A DNA stretch of 64,000 bases from Hoeflea ulvae (GCF_026619435.1 NZ_JAOVZQ010000001.1:689501-753500), one strand, 5' to 3'; shown: positions 46,196 through 55,593, numbered from the stretch's first letter. The notes: generated from the sequence alone by a model not told the origin. Numbers and translations are program-made.

Positions 46196-47415
46196 CCGTT
46201 ATAACGCTGGAACACGAGCGTCGCGTTGGTTCCGCCAAAGCCGAAGGAGTTCGACAGCACGGTGTCAATCTTGGCGTCGTCGATGCGCTCGCGCACGATC
46301 GGCACACCGTCAAATTCGGGGTCCAGTTCGGTGATGTGGGCGCTCTCGCCGATGAAGTTCTCCTTCATCATCAAAAGCGAGTAGATCGCCTCCTGCACCC
46401 CGGTGGCGCCGAGCGAATGGCCGGTCAGCGATTTGGTCGACTGCACATGCGGCATGTCGGTGCCGAACACTTCGCGGATCGCGCCGATTTCCTTGGAGTC
46501 GCCCACCGGCGTCGAGGTGCCGTGGGTGTTGATGTAGTCGACCCGGCCCTTGACCGTGGTCAGCGCCTGCCGCATGCAGCGGATCGCACCTTCGCCCGAC
46601 GGCGCCACCATGTCGTGGCCGTCGGATGTGGCGCCATAGCCGGTCAGCTCGCCATAGATCTTGGCGCCGCGCGCCTTGGCGTGCTCGAGCTCTTCCATCA
46701 CCAGCACACCGGCGCCGCCGGCGATGACAAAGCCGTCGCGGGTAATGTCATAGGCGCGGCTTGCCGTGGTTGGCGAGGTCTCGTTGTATTTCGAGCTCAT
46801 CGCGCCCATGGCATCAAACAGGTTCGACATCGACCAGTCGAGGTCCTCGTGACCGCCGGCAAACACCATGTCCTGCTTGCCCCACTGGATCAGCTCCGCA
46901 GCATTGCCGATGCAATGCGCCGAGGTCGAGCAGGCCGACGAGATCGAGTAGTTCACGCCGTGGATCTTGAACCAGGTCGCCAGCGTGGCAGACGCAGTCG
47001 AGGACATGGCTTTGGGCACCGCGAAGGGGCCGATGCGCTTCGGACTGCCATTCTTGCGGGTAATGTCGGCGGCATCGATCAGCGTCCGTGTCGACGGTCC
47101 GCCCGAGCCCATGACAATGCCGGTGCGCTCATGGCTGATCTCGGCCTCCGTCAGCCCGGCATCCTCGATCGCCTGCTTCATGGCGACATGGTTCCAGGCG
47201 CCGCCGCGCGACAGAAATCGCATGGCGCGGCGGTCGACCATTTCGGTCGGATCCAGCGTCGGCGCCCCCCAGACCTGGCTGCGGAAGCCATGGTCGGCGA
47301 AATCCTGGCTGAAACTGATGCCGGATTTGGCCTGGCGCAGTGAGTCGGTCACTTCGCTGGCTGTGTTGCCGATCGAGGATACGATCCCCATGCCCGTCAC
47401 AACGACTCGTCTCAT
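46192..47415 (-). CDS. fabB: Beta-ketoacyl-ACP synthase I
   Basis: Condensing enzyme, in the FabA/FabB unsaturated fatty-acid pathway. The 407-residue thiolase-fold protein has catalytic Cys162 in [14 protein letters not shown] and His residues in [15 protein letters not shown] and [12 protein letters not shown]. FabB rather than FabF is favoured by its place between fabA and fabI. It follows fabA by 72 bases on the minus strand. Confidence 0.95.
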   Translation of the reverse strand: MRRVVVTGMGIVSSIGNTASEVTDSLRQAKSGISFSQDFADHGFRSQVWGAPTLDPTEMVDRRAMRFLSRGGAWNHVAMKQAIEDAGLTEAEISHERTGIVMGSGGPSTRTLIDAADITRKNGSPKRIGPFAVPKAMSSTASATLATWFKIHGVNYSISSACSTSAHCIGNAAELIQWGKQDMVFAGGHEDLDWSMSNLFDAMGAMSSKYNETSPTTASRAYDITRDGFVIAGGAGVLVMEELEHAKARGAKIYGELTGYGATSDGHDMVAPSGEGAIRCMRQALTTVKGRVDYINTHGTSTPVGDSKEIGAIREVFGTDMPHVQSTKSLTGHSLGATGVQEAIYSLLMMKENFIGESAHITELDPEFDGVPIVRERIDDAKIDTVLSNSFGFGGTNATLVFQRYNG

Positions 47416-47487
47416 ATGTCTGCCCTTTCGAGTAGAGGGTCCTGGTGTGTCCTGACGCCCGTTGTGGGTGTCCGGCTACCGGATGTG

Positions 47488-48003
47488 TCAGCCGGTCTTG
47501 TCTTTTGCAAGGCCGACCTTCAAATCCGTTGCGTTATAAATGGTTTCGCCATCGGCCTTGAGCCAGCCATTGGCAATGCCCAGCACCAGGCGTCCGCGCA
47601 TGACGCGCTTGAAGTCGATGCCGTATTCGAGCTTCTTGACCTCGGGCGTGACCATGCCCTTGAATTTCACTTCGCCGGTCGACAGCGCCATGCCGCGGCC
47701 CTGCTCGCCAAGCCAGCCGAGATAGAACCCGGTCAACTGCCACATGCCGTCCAGCCCGAGACAGCCGGGCATCACCGGATTGCCCTTGAAATGGCAGGGG
47801 AAGAACCAGAGATCGGGGGTGATGTCGAATTCGGCGCGCAGATAGCCCTTGTCGAATTCGCCACCGGTTTCCGAAATATCGGTAATCCGGTGCACCATCA
47901 GCATCGGCGGCAGCGGCAGTTGCGCATTGCCCGGTCCGAACAGCTCGCCTTCGGCGCAGGTCAGGATTTCGTCGTATGTATAGCTCGATTGCCTGTCGAC
48001 CAT
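47488..48003 (-). CDS. fabA: 3-hydroxydecanoyl-ACP dehydratase/isomerase
   Basis: Introduces the cis double bond in anaerobic unsaturated fatty-acid synthesis. A 171-residue hot-dog protein with active-site His71 and Asp85 in [20 protein letters not shown]. Start 48003 gives the family length and has GAGGAG upstream; the frame stays open to 48045. It heads the leftward fabA-fabB-fabI operon, divergent from irr. Confidence 0.97.
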   Translation of the reverse strand: MVDRQSSYTYDEILTCAEGELFGPGNAQLPLPPMLMVHRITDISETGGEFDKGYLRAEFDITPDLWFFPCHFKGNPVMPGCLGLDGMWQLTGFYLGWLGEQGRGMALSTGEVKFKGMVTPEVKKLEYGIDFKRVMRGRLVLGIANGWLKADGETIYNATDLKVGLAKDKTG

Positions 48004-48156
48004 GAAAAATGCATCTCCTCGTTCGCCGCCTCCGCGCGGCTTCAAATTCTGCTGTGCACGCTAGCACAGGCCCGCATTGCGGCGAAACCACCCGTCGCGG
48101 CATTCCCGAATAAAGGATGAGGCCTGCAAGGGAAAGAGGCGACGTAACGGAAAGTG

Positions 48157-48180
48157 GCTTTCAAGCGGTCTATTGAAAGC
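48157..48180. promoter_or_regulatory. Inverted repeat in the fabA-irr divergent region
   Basis: GCTTTCAA (48157-48164) and TTGAAAGC (48173-48180) are perfect 8-bp arms with an 8-base spacer; allowing one bulged base the arms extend to AGTG/CACT. Each arm contains TTGAAA on its own strand, and the right arm is the -35 of the irr promoter. Confidence 0.55.
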
Positions 48181-48201
48181 ACTGCCCACAAAAGATATAT
48201 G
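48173..48201 (+). promoter_or_regulatory. irr promoter
   Basis: TTGAAA (48173-48178), 17 bases, TATATG (48196-48201). Expected start near 48208, giving a leader of about 30 bases. Confidence 0.6.
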
Positions 48202-48237
48202 GAAGCCATGACATCCATCGATTGGACGCCGTAGACC

Positions 48238-48669
48238 ATGCCTGTAGCTCAGAGATCAAAATCCACCGACCGCGACGCGGCCGCACGCCTGCGCGGCGCG
48301 GGGCTCCGTCCGACGCGTCAGCGCGTGGCTCTGGCGGATCTGCTGTTCGCCAAGGGCGACCGGCATCTGACCGCCGAGGAGCTGCACGAGGAAGCCACCT
48401 GCATCGGCTGTTCCTGTTCGCTTGCCACCGTCTACAACACGCTGCACCAGTTCACCGAGGCCGGCCTGCTCAGGGTGCTGTCGCTGGAAACCGCGAAAAC
48501 CTATTTCGACACCAATGTCTCCGACCACCATCATTTCGTGGTCGAGGGCTGCAACCGGGTGCTCGACATTCCGGTCGGCAATATCTCGGTCTCCGATCTG
48601 CCGGAGGCGCCAGACGGTATGGAAATCACCCATGTCGATGTGGTGATCCGCGTCCGTCCCAAGCGCTGA
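48238..48669 (+). CDS. irr: Iron response regulator Irr
   Basis: Fur-family regulator that represses (and sometimes activates) iron and haem genes under iron limitation in rhizobia. The 143-residue protein has LRPTRQRVALADLL and CSLATVYNTLHQFTEAGLLRVL in the winged helix, and the haem-binding HHH motif (His97-His99, SDHHHFVVEG). It lacks the N-terminal haem regulatory motif found in Bradyrhizobium, as in Rhizobiaceae. Divergence from fabA is typical for the order. Confidence 0.95.
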   Translation: MPVAQRSKSTDRDAAARLRGAGLRPTRQRVALADLLFAKGDRHLTAEELHEEATCIGCSCSLATVYNTLHQFTEAGLLRVLSLETAKTYFDTNVSDHHHFVVEGCNRVLDIPVGNISVSDLPEAPDGMEITHVDVVIRVRPKR

Positions 48670-48870
48670 GGCCCTCTCGGGCGGCAGACAGGGCCTCCGG
48701 CGTCCTTCAAACAGCTGAACTGCGCGGCGCGGACAGGCGCTGACACCGCTGTGGGTTGATCCCTCTGGAAATGCAGCTGTTTTCCGATTATGAGCATCAG
48801 CACACTGTCATGCCCCGAACCAAGCGCGCGGGGATGCCGCTTGTTCCGGAAGCCCAAAGAGGAATTGCTC

Positions 48871-50703
48871 ATGCCGCCCTTTCGTTCGAGAACCTCCACC
48901 CATGGCCGCAACATGGCTGGCGCCCGCGGCCTGTGGCGCGCCACCGGCATGAAGGACGGCGATTTCGGCAAGCCGATCATCGCGGTGGTCAATTCCTTCA
49001 CCCAGTTCGTCCCCGGCCATGTGCACCTCAAGGATCTGGGGCAGCTGGTCGCCGGCGAAATCGAACAGGCCGGCGGTGTCGCCAAGGAATTCAACACCAT
49101 CGCCGTCGATGACGGCATCGCCATGGGCCATGACGGCATGCTCTATTCGCTGCCGTCGCGCGAACTGATCGCCGATTCGGTCGAATACATGGTCAATGCC
49201 CATTGCGCCGATGCGATGGTCTGCATTTCCAATTGCGACAAGATCACGCCGGGCATGCTGATGGCGGCGATGCGGCTCAACATTCCCGTCGTTTTCGTCT
49301 CCGGCGGCCCGATGGAGGCCGGCAAGGTGATTCTCGAGGACGGCTCTGAGAAGGCGCTGGACCTGGTCGACGCCATGGTTGCCGCCGCCGATGACAATAT
49401 CAGCGATGCCGACGTGGCCTCGATCGAGCGCGCCGCCTGCCCGACCTGCGGGTCATGCTCCGGAATGTTCACCGCCAATTCGATGAACTGCCTTGCCGAA
49501 GCCATGGGCCTGGCGCTGCCGGGCAATGGTTCGACGCTCGCCACCCATTCCGACCGCGAGCGGCTGTTCCGCGAGGCCGGACGCACCGCCGTCGCGCTGG
49601 CCAAGCAATATTACACCGGTGACGACGCCAGCGTGCTGCCGCGGTCGATTGCCAGTTTCGCCGCCTTCGAGAATGCCATGATCCTCGACATCGCCATGGG
49701 CGGGTCGACCAACACCGTGCTGCATCTCCTGGCGATCGCCCATGAGGGCGAGGTCGATTTCACCATGGCCGATATCGACCGGCTGTCGCGCAAGGTGCCG
49801 GTGCTGTGCAAGGTCGCGCCCGCCAAGGCCGATGTGCATATGGAAGACATCCACCGCGCCGGCGGCATCATGGCTATTCTCGGCGAACTGGACCGGGCCG
49901 GCCTGCTCGACACATCGGTGGGCACCATCCACGAGAAGACCCTCAAGGATGCGCTGAAGAAATGGGATGTGGTGCAGTCGACCGACGAAGCCGTGCATGA
50001 ATTCTATCGCGCGGCACCCGGCGGGGTCCCGACCCAGACGGCTTTCTCGCAATCGCGCCGCTACAAGGACATTGATACCGATCGCGAAGCCGGCGTGATC
50101 CGCAATGCCGAACACGCCTTTTCGCAGGACGGCGGACTGGCGGTGCTGTTCGGCAATCTCGCCGAGGACGGCTGCATCGTCAAAACCGCGGGCGTCGACG
50201 AATCGATCCTGAAATTCTCCGGTCCTGCGAAGATTTTTGAAAGCCAGGATGATGCCGTCTCCGACATCCTGACAGGCAAGGTCAAGCCCGGCCAGGTGGT
50301 GCTGATCCGCTATGAAGGGCCGCGCGGCGGCCCCGGCATGCAGGAAATGCTCTACCCGACCAGCTATCTCAAGTCCAAGGGCCTGGGCAAGGCCTGCGCG
50401 CTGGTCACCGATGGCCGCTTCTCCGGCGGCTCCTCGGGGCTGTCGATCGGCCATGTGTCGCCCGAAGCCGCCGAAGGCGGATTGATCGGTCTGGTCGAGG
50501 ACGGCGATCTCATCGAGATCGACATTCCCAATCGCAGCATTCATCTTGCCGTCGACGAGGTCACGCTCACCGAGCGCCGGGCCCGGCGCGAGGCGGAAGG
50601 CTGGAAGCCGGAAAAACCGCGCAAGCGCGCCGTCTCGACCGCGCTGAAAGCCTATGCCGCCATGACCAGCAGTGCGTCAAAGGGAGCGGTTCGCATTCTG
50701 TGA
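48871..50703 (+). CDS. ilvD: Dihydroxy-acid dehydratase
   Basis: Fe-S enzyme of valine, leucine and isoleucine synthesis. The 610-residue protein has cluster ligands in [11 protein letters not shown] (Cys122) and [17 protein letters not shown] (Cys193/Cys196), with the C-terminal [26 protein letters not shown] 48871 has AGAGGA 8 bases upstream; the frame is open back to 48790. Its cluster makes it iron-dependent, and it lies next to irr, although no ICE box is visible in the 201-base gap. Confidence 0.97.
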   Translation: MPPFRSRTSTHGRNMAGARGLWRATGMKDGDFGKPIIAVVNSFTQFVPGHVHLKDLGQLVAGEIEQAGGVAKEFNTIAVDDGIAMGHDGMLYSLPSRELIADSVEYMVNAHCADAMVCISNCDKITPGMLMAAMRLNIPVVFVSGGPMEAGKVILEDGSEKALDLVDAMVAAADDNISDADVASIERAACPTCGSCSGMFTANSMNCLAEAMGLALPGNGSTLATHSDRERLFREAGRTAVALAKQYYTGDDASVLPRSIASFAAFENAMILDIAMGGSTNTVLHLLAIAHEGEVDFTMADIDRLSRKVPVLCKVAPAKADVHMEDIHRAGGIMAILGELDRAGLLDTSVGTIHEKTLKDALKKWDVVQSTDEAVHEFYRAAPGGVPTQTAFSQSRRYKDIDTDREAGVIRNAEHAFSQDGGLAVLFGNLAEDGCIVKTAGVDESILKFSGPAKIFESQDDAVSDILTGKVKPGQVVLIRYEGPRGGPGMQEMLYPTSYLKSKGLGKACALVTDGRFSGGSSGLSIGHVSPEAAEGGLIGLVEDGDLIEIDIPNRSIHLAVDEVTLTERRARREAEGWKPEKPRKRAVSTALKAYAAMTSSASKGAVRIL

Positions 50704-50782
50704 GGCAGCAGGTTCATCACCGGCCAAAATGCTTTGCGCATCCTTGTTTTGGATGTCTAATGGCTTGATTTGGGACGGAGCG

Positions 50783-51139
50783 ATGAAGGCGTTCGAATTC
50801 GTCAGTGAAGCGGCCAAGCGGGATTTTCCGGATCTGCCACGCGAGATCGTGAGCCAGTTTGGCGTCAGTCTCAACGCCATACAGAATGGGCAGGAGCCAC
50901 TGCTGCCGATCAAGCACCTGACTGGCAGCGTTGGCCCGGGCGCCATTGAACTCATCGAGAATGGCAGCCCGGCTTACAGGGCTGTCTACTGCGCCAAGTT
51001 TGAGGACACGGTGTTCATCCTGCATGCCTTCACCAAAACGACCAATGGTGTGGACCGCAAGGCGATGCGAACCGCACAGCAGCGTTACAAGGAAATGATC
51101 GCGTTGATAGCGGAACGCAAAAAGCAGAAAAACAGCTAA
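50783..51139 (+). CDS. Phage Gp49/HigB-type toxin (RelE superfamily)
   Basis: A 118-residue DUF891-type toxin: MKAFEFVSEAAKRDFPDLPREI, YRAVYCAKFEDTVFILHAFTKTTNG, then a helical basic end RYKEMIALIAERKKQK. RelE-superfamily members of this group cleave mRNA on the ribosome. GGAG precedes ATG 50783. In related loci a HigA-like antitoxin gene directly follows on the same strand; here the only candidate antitoxin is on the opposite strand, ending 13 bases away. Confidence 0.82.
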   Translation: MKAFEFVSEAAKRDFPDLPREIVSQFGVSLNAIQNGQEPLLPIKHLTGSVGPGAIELIENGSPAYRAVYCAKFEDTVFILHAFTKTTNGVDRKAMRTAQQRYKEMIALIAERKKQKNS

Positions 51140-51152
51140 ATCGTCCCGTGCT

Positions 51153-51464
51153 TCAGGCCGCCGTCACCACTTCGCAGACAACTTCGTGATCCGCCGAAAA
51201 GGATGGCCTGAGCCTTACCCCCAGCTTGGCGAGATATCCGATCAACTTGTCTGCCGAGAAAAGGTGAACCTTGCCTCGCAGCAATTCGCTAACCCGTGGC
51301 TGAGGAATCTCCAAGGCACCTGCGATGGCGGCCTGGTTCCATTGATTTGCTTCAAAGATATTCCGCAAGGTCACAATGAGGTCAGCGCGGAAGCTCAAGT
51401 CAGCAGCCTCGCTCTTGTCGTCGGTGATGGCGTCAAAGATGTTGTTGTATCTGAGTTGCGTCAT
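51153..51464 (-). CDS. HTH_37/HigA-like antitoxin
   Basis: A 103-residue XRE-type protein with RADLIVTLRNIFEANQWNQAAIAGALEIPQPRVSELLRGKVHLFS, the helix-turn-helix found in antitoxins that pair with Gp49-type toxins (PF13744). It starts at 51464, 14 bases after a perfect palindrome, its probable operator. It is convergent with the toxin gene instead of following it. It might alternatively act as an independent regulator. Confidence 0.8.
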   Translation of the reverse strand: MTQLRYNNIFDAITDDKSEAADLSFRADLIVTLRNIFEANQWNQAAIAGALEIPQPRVSELLRGKVHLFSADKLIGYLAKLGVRLRPSFSADHEVVCEVVTAA

Positions 51465-51478
51465 GGGTGCGCATCCAA

Positions 51479-51500
51479 TTTATACGGAATTACGTATAAA
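51479..51500. promoter_or_regulatory. Perfect palindromic operator upstream of the HigA-like gene
   Basis: TTTATACG (51479-51486) and CGTATAAA (51493-51500) are perfect 8-bp arms around GAATTA. Position 15-36 bases before the start codon suits autoregulation. Confidence 0.7.
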
Positions 51501-51654
51501 GATATTAGGCGCCTGGTCCAGTGTCAATCCTGGTACGGCTTTCCTCGTCAGCCATCAGTGCAGTTGATGACACGGAGCGTCTGCCGGCATCGCTTGCCAC
51601 GGTTCGGGGCCTACCTTAATTGATGGCAAGCGCATCTGAAGCCCGGGCCCGGCT

Positions 51655-52212
51655 CTAGCGGAAGGCTTCGCCGGGATAGGCGCCCCAGATCTCGTTTTGC
51701 GGCACCCAGCCGCTGGTGCCGTCGGCGCGCGCCTCGCACCATTCGCCGTCGCAGGCCAGAATCTCGACCATCACGCCCGGCTCGAGCCGCGCCACGATAT
51801 TGGCATTGGTGCGGGCTTCGCGGTGCATGTTGATGAAACTGTCTTCGCCTTCGCTCTTCTTCCACGGCGCGGTGACTGCCGTGCGCTCGCCCGAAAGCAA
51901 CGACTGGTAGACCCAGCCCTCGGTGCCTTCAGCGTCGCGCACCCGGCGCCAGTTGTCATATTCCTGGATGACCTCCATCGGCACGCCCGACTTGGTGTAG
52001 AGCCACGACACCGCGTAGTCGCGGCCGGGTCCGATGCGCAGATTGACCCGCTTGGCCTTGAGGCTGACGAAACGCGGCAGCGGCAATCCGCTCGGCCCCT
52101 TGGCCGCGCCTTGGGCGAAGGCGGCGGAGCCTGGTGTGCTGTCCAGCATCGGGCTGGCAACCAGCCCGGTCAGGGCCAGACAGACTGCGGTGATAAACGA
52201 AAGGCGACGCAT
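51655..52212 (-). CDS. Exported SH3-domain protein
   Basis: A 185-residue protein with a signal peptide (1-34; FITAVCLALTGLVASPM, cleavage likely after AFA) and two tandem bacterial SH3-like units: VNLRIGPGRDYAVSWLYTKSGVPMEV...GWVYQSLLSG and INMHREARTNANIVARLEPGVMVEIL...GWVPQNEIWG. Such proteins bind peptidoglycan or act as periplasmic scaffolds; the exact partner is unknown. It runs leftward with no partner gene, 190 bases from the antitoxin. Confidence 0.83.
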   Translation of the reverse strand: MRRLSFITAVCLALTGLVASPMLDSTPGSAAFAQGAAKGPSGLPLPRFVSLKAKRVNLRIGPGRDYAVSWLYTKSGVPMEVIQEYDNWRRVRDAEGTEGWVYQSLLSGERTAVTAPWKKSEGEDSFINMHREARTNANIVARLEPGVMVEILACDGEWCEARADGTSGWVPQNEIWGAYPGEAFR

Positions 52213-52485
52213 GGCTTACACCTTCTGGGTTGGGCGCCGGTCATCCAGCGCTGCTGATCTGTGGTGCCTTGGCCCCGGCGTGGTGGCCCGCGCGCGGTTG
52301 GCGGCCATCTGCGTCAAGGCCAGGCGGCGCGGACAAGGTCCGGCGCGGTGTCTTGTGGTGCTTTAAAAAACAGCAATCCGGGCGCTTTGGATTGTCATCG
52401 CCTGTAGGTCTGTTAGAAAAAGCAGAACGCATCCCCACTGTCGCCGAGTTTGGTTAAAGAGCTCTCAACACCCGGACCTGAAAAA

Positions 52486-53490
52486 ATGCCTACCATAAAA
52501 AAACCCAAGGTCTTCATCACCCGGCGTCTGCCCGACGCGGTTGAAACCCGCATGCGCGAATTGTTCGACGCCGAGCTCAACATCACCGATGAGGCCCGCA
52601 CCCAGCCCGAGCTGGTCGCTGCCATGCGCACGGCCGATGTCCTGGTGCCGACCGTGACCGACAGGATTGACGCCGCGCTGATCGAGCAGGCCGGCCCGCA
52701 GATGAAGCTGATCGCGAATTTCGGCAATGGCGTCGACAATATCGATGTCGAAGCCGCGCAGAAAAAGGGCATCACCGTCACCAATACCCCCAATGTTCTC
52801 TCCGAAGACACCGCCGACATGACCATGGCGCTGATGCTGGCCGTGCCGCGGCGGCTGACCGAGGGTGCCAATGTCATCGTCGGCACCGGCGGCAGCTGGA
52901 AGGGCTGGTCGCCGACCTGGATGCTGGGTCACCGCATCAGTGGCAAGCGGCTCGGCATCATCGGCATGGGCCGCATCGGCACCGCGGTCGCCCGCCGCGC
53001 CAAGGCCTTTGGCCTGGCCATCCATTACCACAACCGCCGCCACGTCGATCCGGCCACCGAGGACCAGCTCGAGGCCACCTATTGGGACAGCCTCGATCAG
53101 ATGCTGGCCCGCGTCGACATCGTCTCGGTGCATTGCCCGTCAACGCCGGCCACCTTTCATCTGCTGTCGGCCCGCAGGCTCGAGCTGATGAAACCCGGCG
53201 CTTACATTGTCAACACCGCCCGCGGCGGCATCATCGACGAGGACGCGCTGATCAAGGCATTGCGCGAGGGCCGTCTCTCAGGCGCCGGCCTCGATGTGTT
53301 CGAGCATGAGCCGGCCGTCGACAAGCGCCTGGTCAAGCTCGCCGCCGAAGGCAAGGTGCTGCTGTTGCCGCATATGGGCTCGGCCACCATCGAGGGCCGT
53401 ATCGACATGGGCGACAAGGTGATCATCAACATCCGCACCTTCTTCGACGGCCACCGCCCGCCCGACCGCGTGCTGCCGCACAGGAACTGA
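52486..53490 (+). CDS. D-2-hydroxyacid dehydrogenase (glyoxylate reductase-like)
   Basis: A 334-residue NAD(P)-dependent dehydrogenase. NAD-binding LGIIGMGRIGTAVARRAKAF, catalytic Arg in NTARGGIIDEDAL, Glu in GAGLDVFEHEP and His in LLLPHMGSAT. GyaR-type enzymes reduce glyoxylate or hydroxypyruvate; the substrate here is unproven. Start ATG 52486 (MPTIKKPKVFITRRL) fits; TTG 52450 would add 12 residues. Its stop is 8 bases before an 82-bp palindrome. Confidence 0.9.
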   Translation: MPTIKKPKVFITRRLPDAVETRMRELFDAELNITDEARTQPELVAAMRTADVLVPTVTDRIDAALIEQAGPQMKLIANFGNGVDNIDVEAAQKKGITVTNTPNVLSEDTADMTMALMLAVPRRLTEGANVIVGTGGSWKGWSPTWMLGHRISGKRLGIIGMGRIGTAVARRAKAFGLAIHYHNRRHVDPATEDQLEATYWDSLDQMLARVDIVSVHCPSTPATFHLLSARRLELMKPGAYIVNTARGGIIDEDALIKALREGRLSGAGLDVFEHEPAVDKRLVKLAAEGKVLLLPHMGSATIEGRIDMGDKVIINIRTFFDGHRPPDRVLPHRN

Positions 53491-53498
53491 GAGCCGGT

Positions 53499-53580
53499 AA
53501 AATCGGTGACAGTTTACTTTTCCACGCGGCCTCGTGCCGGTCGCGAGCGTGTGCCGGAAAAGTAAACTGTCACCGATTTT
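53499..53580. repeat. 82-bp palindrome between convergent genes
   Basis: Left arm 53499-53523 and right arm 53556-53580 are perfect 25-bp inverted repeats (AAAATCGGTG...TTTTCC and its complement) with a 32-base spacer. It fills nearly all of the 96-base gap between the stops at 53490 and 53587. The AAAA/TTTT ends let it act as a bidirectional terminator, and the shape resembles a MITE or transposon-end pair. No target-site duplication was identified. Confidence 0.8.
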
Positions 53581-53586
53581 GTTCGT

Positions 53587-54345
53587 TCAGCCTTTCCTTG
53601 CGTAGCGCACGGTCTGGAAACTGGCATTGAGCCCGTCATAGAGTAGCAGCCGGCCGATCAGCGGTTCACCGGCGCCGGTGATCAGCTTGATCACCTCCAT
53701 CGCTTCCAGCGTGCCGATTACCCCGGTCAGCGCGCCGATGACGCCGGCTTCGGCGCAACTCGGCATCATCCCGGGCGGCGGCGCTTCGGGAAACAGATCC
53801 CGGTAGCGCGGACACGGCGTCCCGTCTGCGCCTGTCTCATAGGGTGTCAGCACCGTGACCGAACCGTCAAAGCGGCCCACGGCCGCCGTCACCAGCGGAA
53901 TCTTCAGCGTCTCGCAGGTGTCGGCCAGCAAATAGCGGGTCTCGATGGTGTCGGATCCGTCCACCACCAGATCATAGCCGGTCAGGATATCGACGGCATT
54001 GGCCGCGGTCAGCCGCAGCTCATGCGTGATCACGCGGCTGTGCGGATTGAGCCGCCTGAGCGCGCGGGCCGCGCTTTCGGTCTTGGCCATGCCTATATGG
54101 GCGGTGTCATGCAGGATCTGGCGCTGCAGATTGGACAGCGACACATGGTCGTCATCAATGATGCCGAGCAGCCCGACGCCTGCGGCAGCCAGGTAGCTCA
54201 GCACCGGTGAGCCAAGCCCGCCGGCGCCCAGCACCAGCACCCGCGCAGCTTTCAGCTTCTGCTGCCCGGCGCCGCCGATCTCCCTGAGCACGATATGCCG
54301 CGCATAGCGCGCCACTTCGTCCGGATTGAGTTGCGCTTCATCCAT
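53587..54345 (-). CDS. moeB: HesA/MoeB/ThiF-family adenylyltransferase
   Basis: Adenylates the C-terminus of a ubiquitin-like sulfur carrier (MoaD or ThiS). The 252-residue E1-like protein has LGAGGLGSPVLSYLAAAGVG (ATP), SNLQRQILH, and DGSDTIETRYLLAD. The catalytic-Cys segment is MPSCAEAGVIGAL. The zinc site is degenerate: only one Cys is seen in PCPRYRDLFPE (CxxY instead of CxxC) and the C-terminal Cys pair is missing. No moa or thi gene is nearby, so the partner is unknown. Confidence 0.86.
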   Translation of the reverse strand: MDEAQLNPDEVARYARHIVLREIGGAGQQKLKAARVLVLGAGGLGSPVLSYLAAAGVGLLGIIDDDHVSLSNLQRQILHDTAHIGMAKTESAARALRRLNPHSRVITHELRLTAANAVDILTGYDLVVDGSDTIETRYLLADTCETLKIPLVTAAVGRFDGSVTVLTPYETGADGTPCPRYRDLFPEAPPPGMMPSCAEAGVIGALTGVIGTLEAMEVIKLITGAGEPLIGRLLLYDGLNASFQTVRYARKG

Positions 54346-54390
54346 GGCCAGTCTCCCTGCGCGCCGCGGCGCCCATCCTGTCGCGCCGGC

Positions 54391-55536
54391 TCAGGCGCTA
54401 TCCTGGTGCGGCGTCACCCGGCCGTCGGCCACGGTCAGGATCTGCCCGCGCGCGCCCAGGCTTGCAAACATATGCGCGTCGGTCCCGGTCATGAAGGCCT
54501 GGCATTCGAGCGCCTCGATGAGATCAAACAACGCTGCGCGGCGGCCTTCGTCAAGATGGGCGGCAATCTCGTCAAGCAGCAGCACCGGTGCATGCCCGGT
54601 CATGCCGCGCACCAGCTGCGCATGGCCGAGCACGATGCCGATCAGCAGCGCCTTCTGTTCGCCGGTCGAGGACAGGGCAGCCGGCATCGCCTTGGCCCGG
54701 TGATGCACGATCAGGTCCGACCGGTGCGGTCCAGACAGGGTGCGCCCCGCAGCCGAGTCGCGGCCGCGGCCGGTTTTCAGCATGCCGGCAAAATCGGCTT
54801 CCATGTCACTGGCCGAGGGGTGGGCCGCGTCTTCGAGAAAACCCTCGAGCCGCAGGGTCGCCGCCGGAAAGGCGCTCTGCGCCGTCTGCGATTCGATCAG
54901 CCCCGACAGCAGATTGACCACTTCATTGCGCGCCATCGCCATGGCGACGCCCAGTTCGGTCATCTGCGCCTCCAGCCCGTCAAGCCAGGCCGGGTCGGCG
55001 CGTCCTTCAGAAAGCAGCCGGTTGCGGCTGCGCATGGCGCGTTCGTAATTCAGCGCGCGGCCGCCATGCGCCGGGTCCACCGACAGCACCAGCCGGTCGA
55101 GAAACCGCCGCCGGTCGCCCGCAGGCCCGGTAAACAGTCCGTCCATTGCCGGTGTCAGCCACAACAGCCTGAGATGTTCGAGAAGCTCGTCGGTGGAGCG
55201 GGCAGGCGCGCCGTTGATCCGCACCCGGCGGGCTCCGCCATCCTCGCCGCCATCGACCCCGGTGCCGATATCCACCGGCCCGGCCATGCCCTCAAGGCTG
55301 GCAAAGACGCTGAAGCCGCTGGCCGGTCCCGATCCGGCCTTGAGCAGGTCGGCATAGGGCGCCCGGCGCAGGCCGCGGCCCGGCGTCAGCAGCGACAGCG
55401 CTTCCATCAGATTGGTCTTGCCTGCGCCATTGTCGCCCGCCAGCACCACATGGCGCTGGTCAAGCTCGAGCGACAGGTTCGCATAATTGCGGAAACCCGC
55501 AAGCTTCAGTCGTTGGATATGCACCCTGGGGGCCAT
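54391..55536 (-). CDS. recF: DNA replication/repair protein RecF
   Basis: SMC-like ATPase that loads RecA at gaps. A 381-residue protein with Walker A GDNGAGKTNL (34-43), IQRLKLAGFRNYANLSLELDQ at the start, signature LSSTGEQKALLIGIVLGHA and Walker B VLLLDEIAAHLD. Start 55536 is chosen by the conserved N-terminus; a repeat element begins only 5 bases upstream and no strong ribosome site is visible. It is separated from dnaN by a dnaN terminator. Confidence 0.95.
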   Translation of the reverse strand: MAPRVHIQRLKLAGFRNYANLSLELDQRHVVLAGDNGAGKTNLMEALSLLTPGRGLRRAPYADLLKAGSGPASGFSVFASLEGMAGPVDIGTGVDGGEDGGARRVRINGAPARSTDELLEHLRLLWLTPAMDGLFTGPAGDRRRFLDRLVLSVDPAHGGRALNYERAMRSRNRLLSEGRADPAWLDGLEAQMTELGVAMAMARNEVVNLLSGLIESQTAQSAFPAATLRLEGFLEDAAHPSASDMEADFAGMLKTGRGRDSAAGRTLSGPHRSDLIVHHRAKAMPAALSSTGEQKALLIGIVLGHAQLVRGMTGHAPVLLLDEIAAHLDEGRRAALFDLIEALECQAFMTGTDAHMFASLGARGQILTVADGRVTPHQDSA

Positions 55537-55540
55537 GTCA

Positions 55541-55588
55541 GAGCAATTCCAGCAAAAGTGTGGAGCGGTTTTGCGACCGGAATTGCGC
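55541..55588. repeat. Rhizobial-type palindromic intergenic repeat
   Basis: GCAATTCC (55543-55550) pairs with GGAATTGC (55579-55586), and GCAAAA (55552-55557) with TTTTGC (55569-55574). The sequence style, GAGCAATTCC...GCAAAAGTG...CGGTTTTGC...GGAATTGC, is that of an abundant short palindromic repeat I recall from Rhizobiales intergenic regions. Only one copy was noticed here. Confidence 0.65.
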
Positions 55589-55593
55589 ACATA

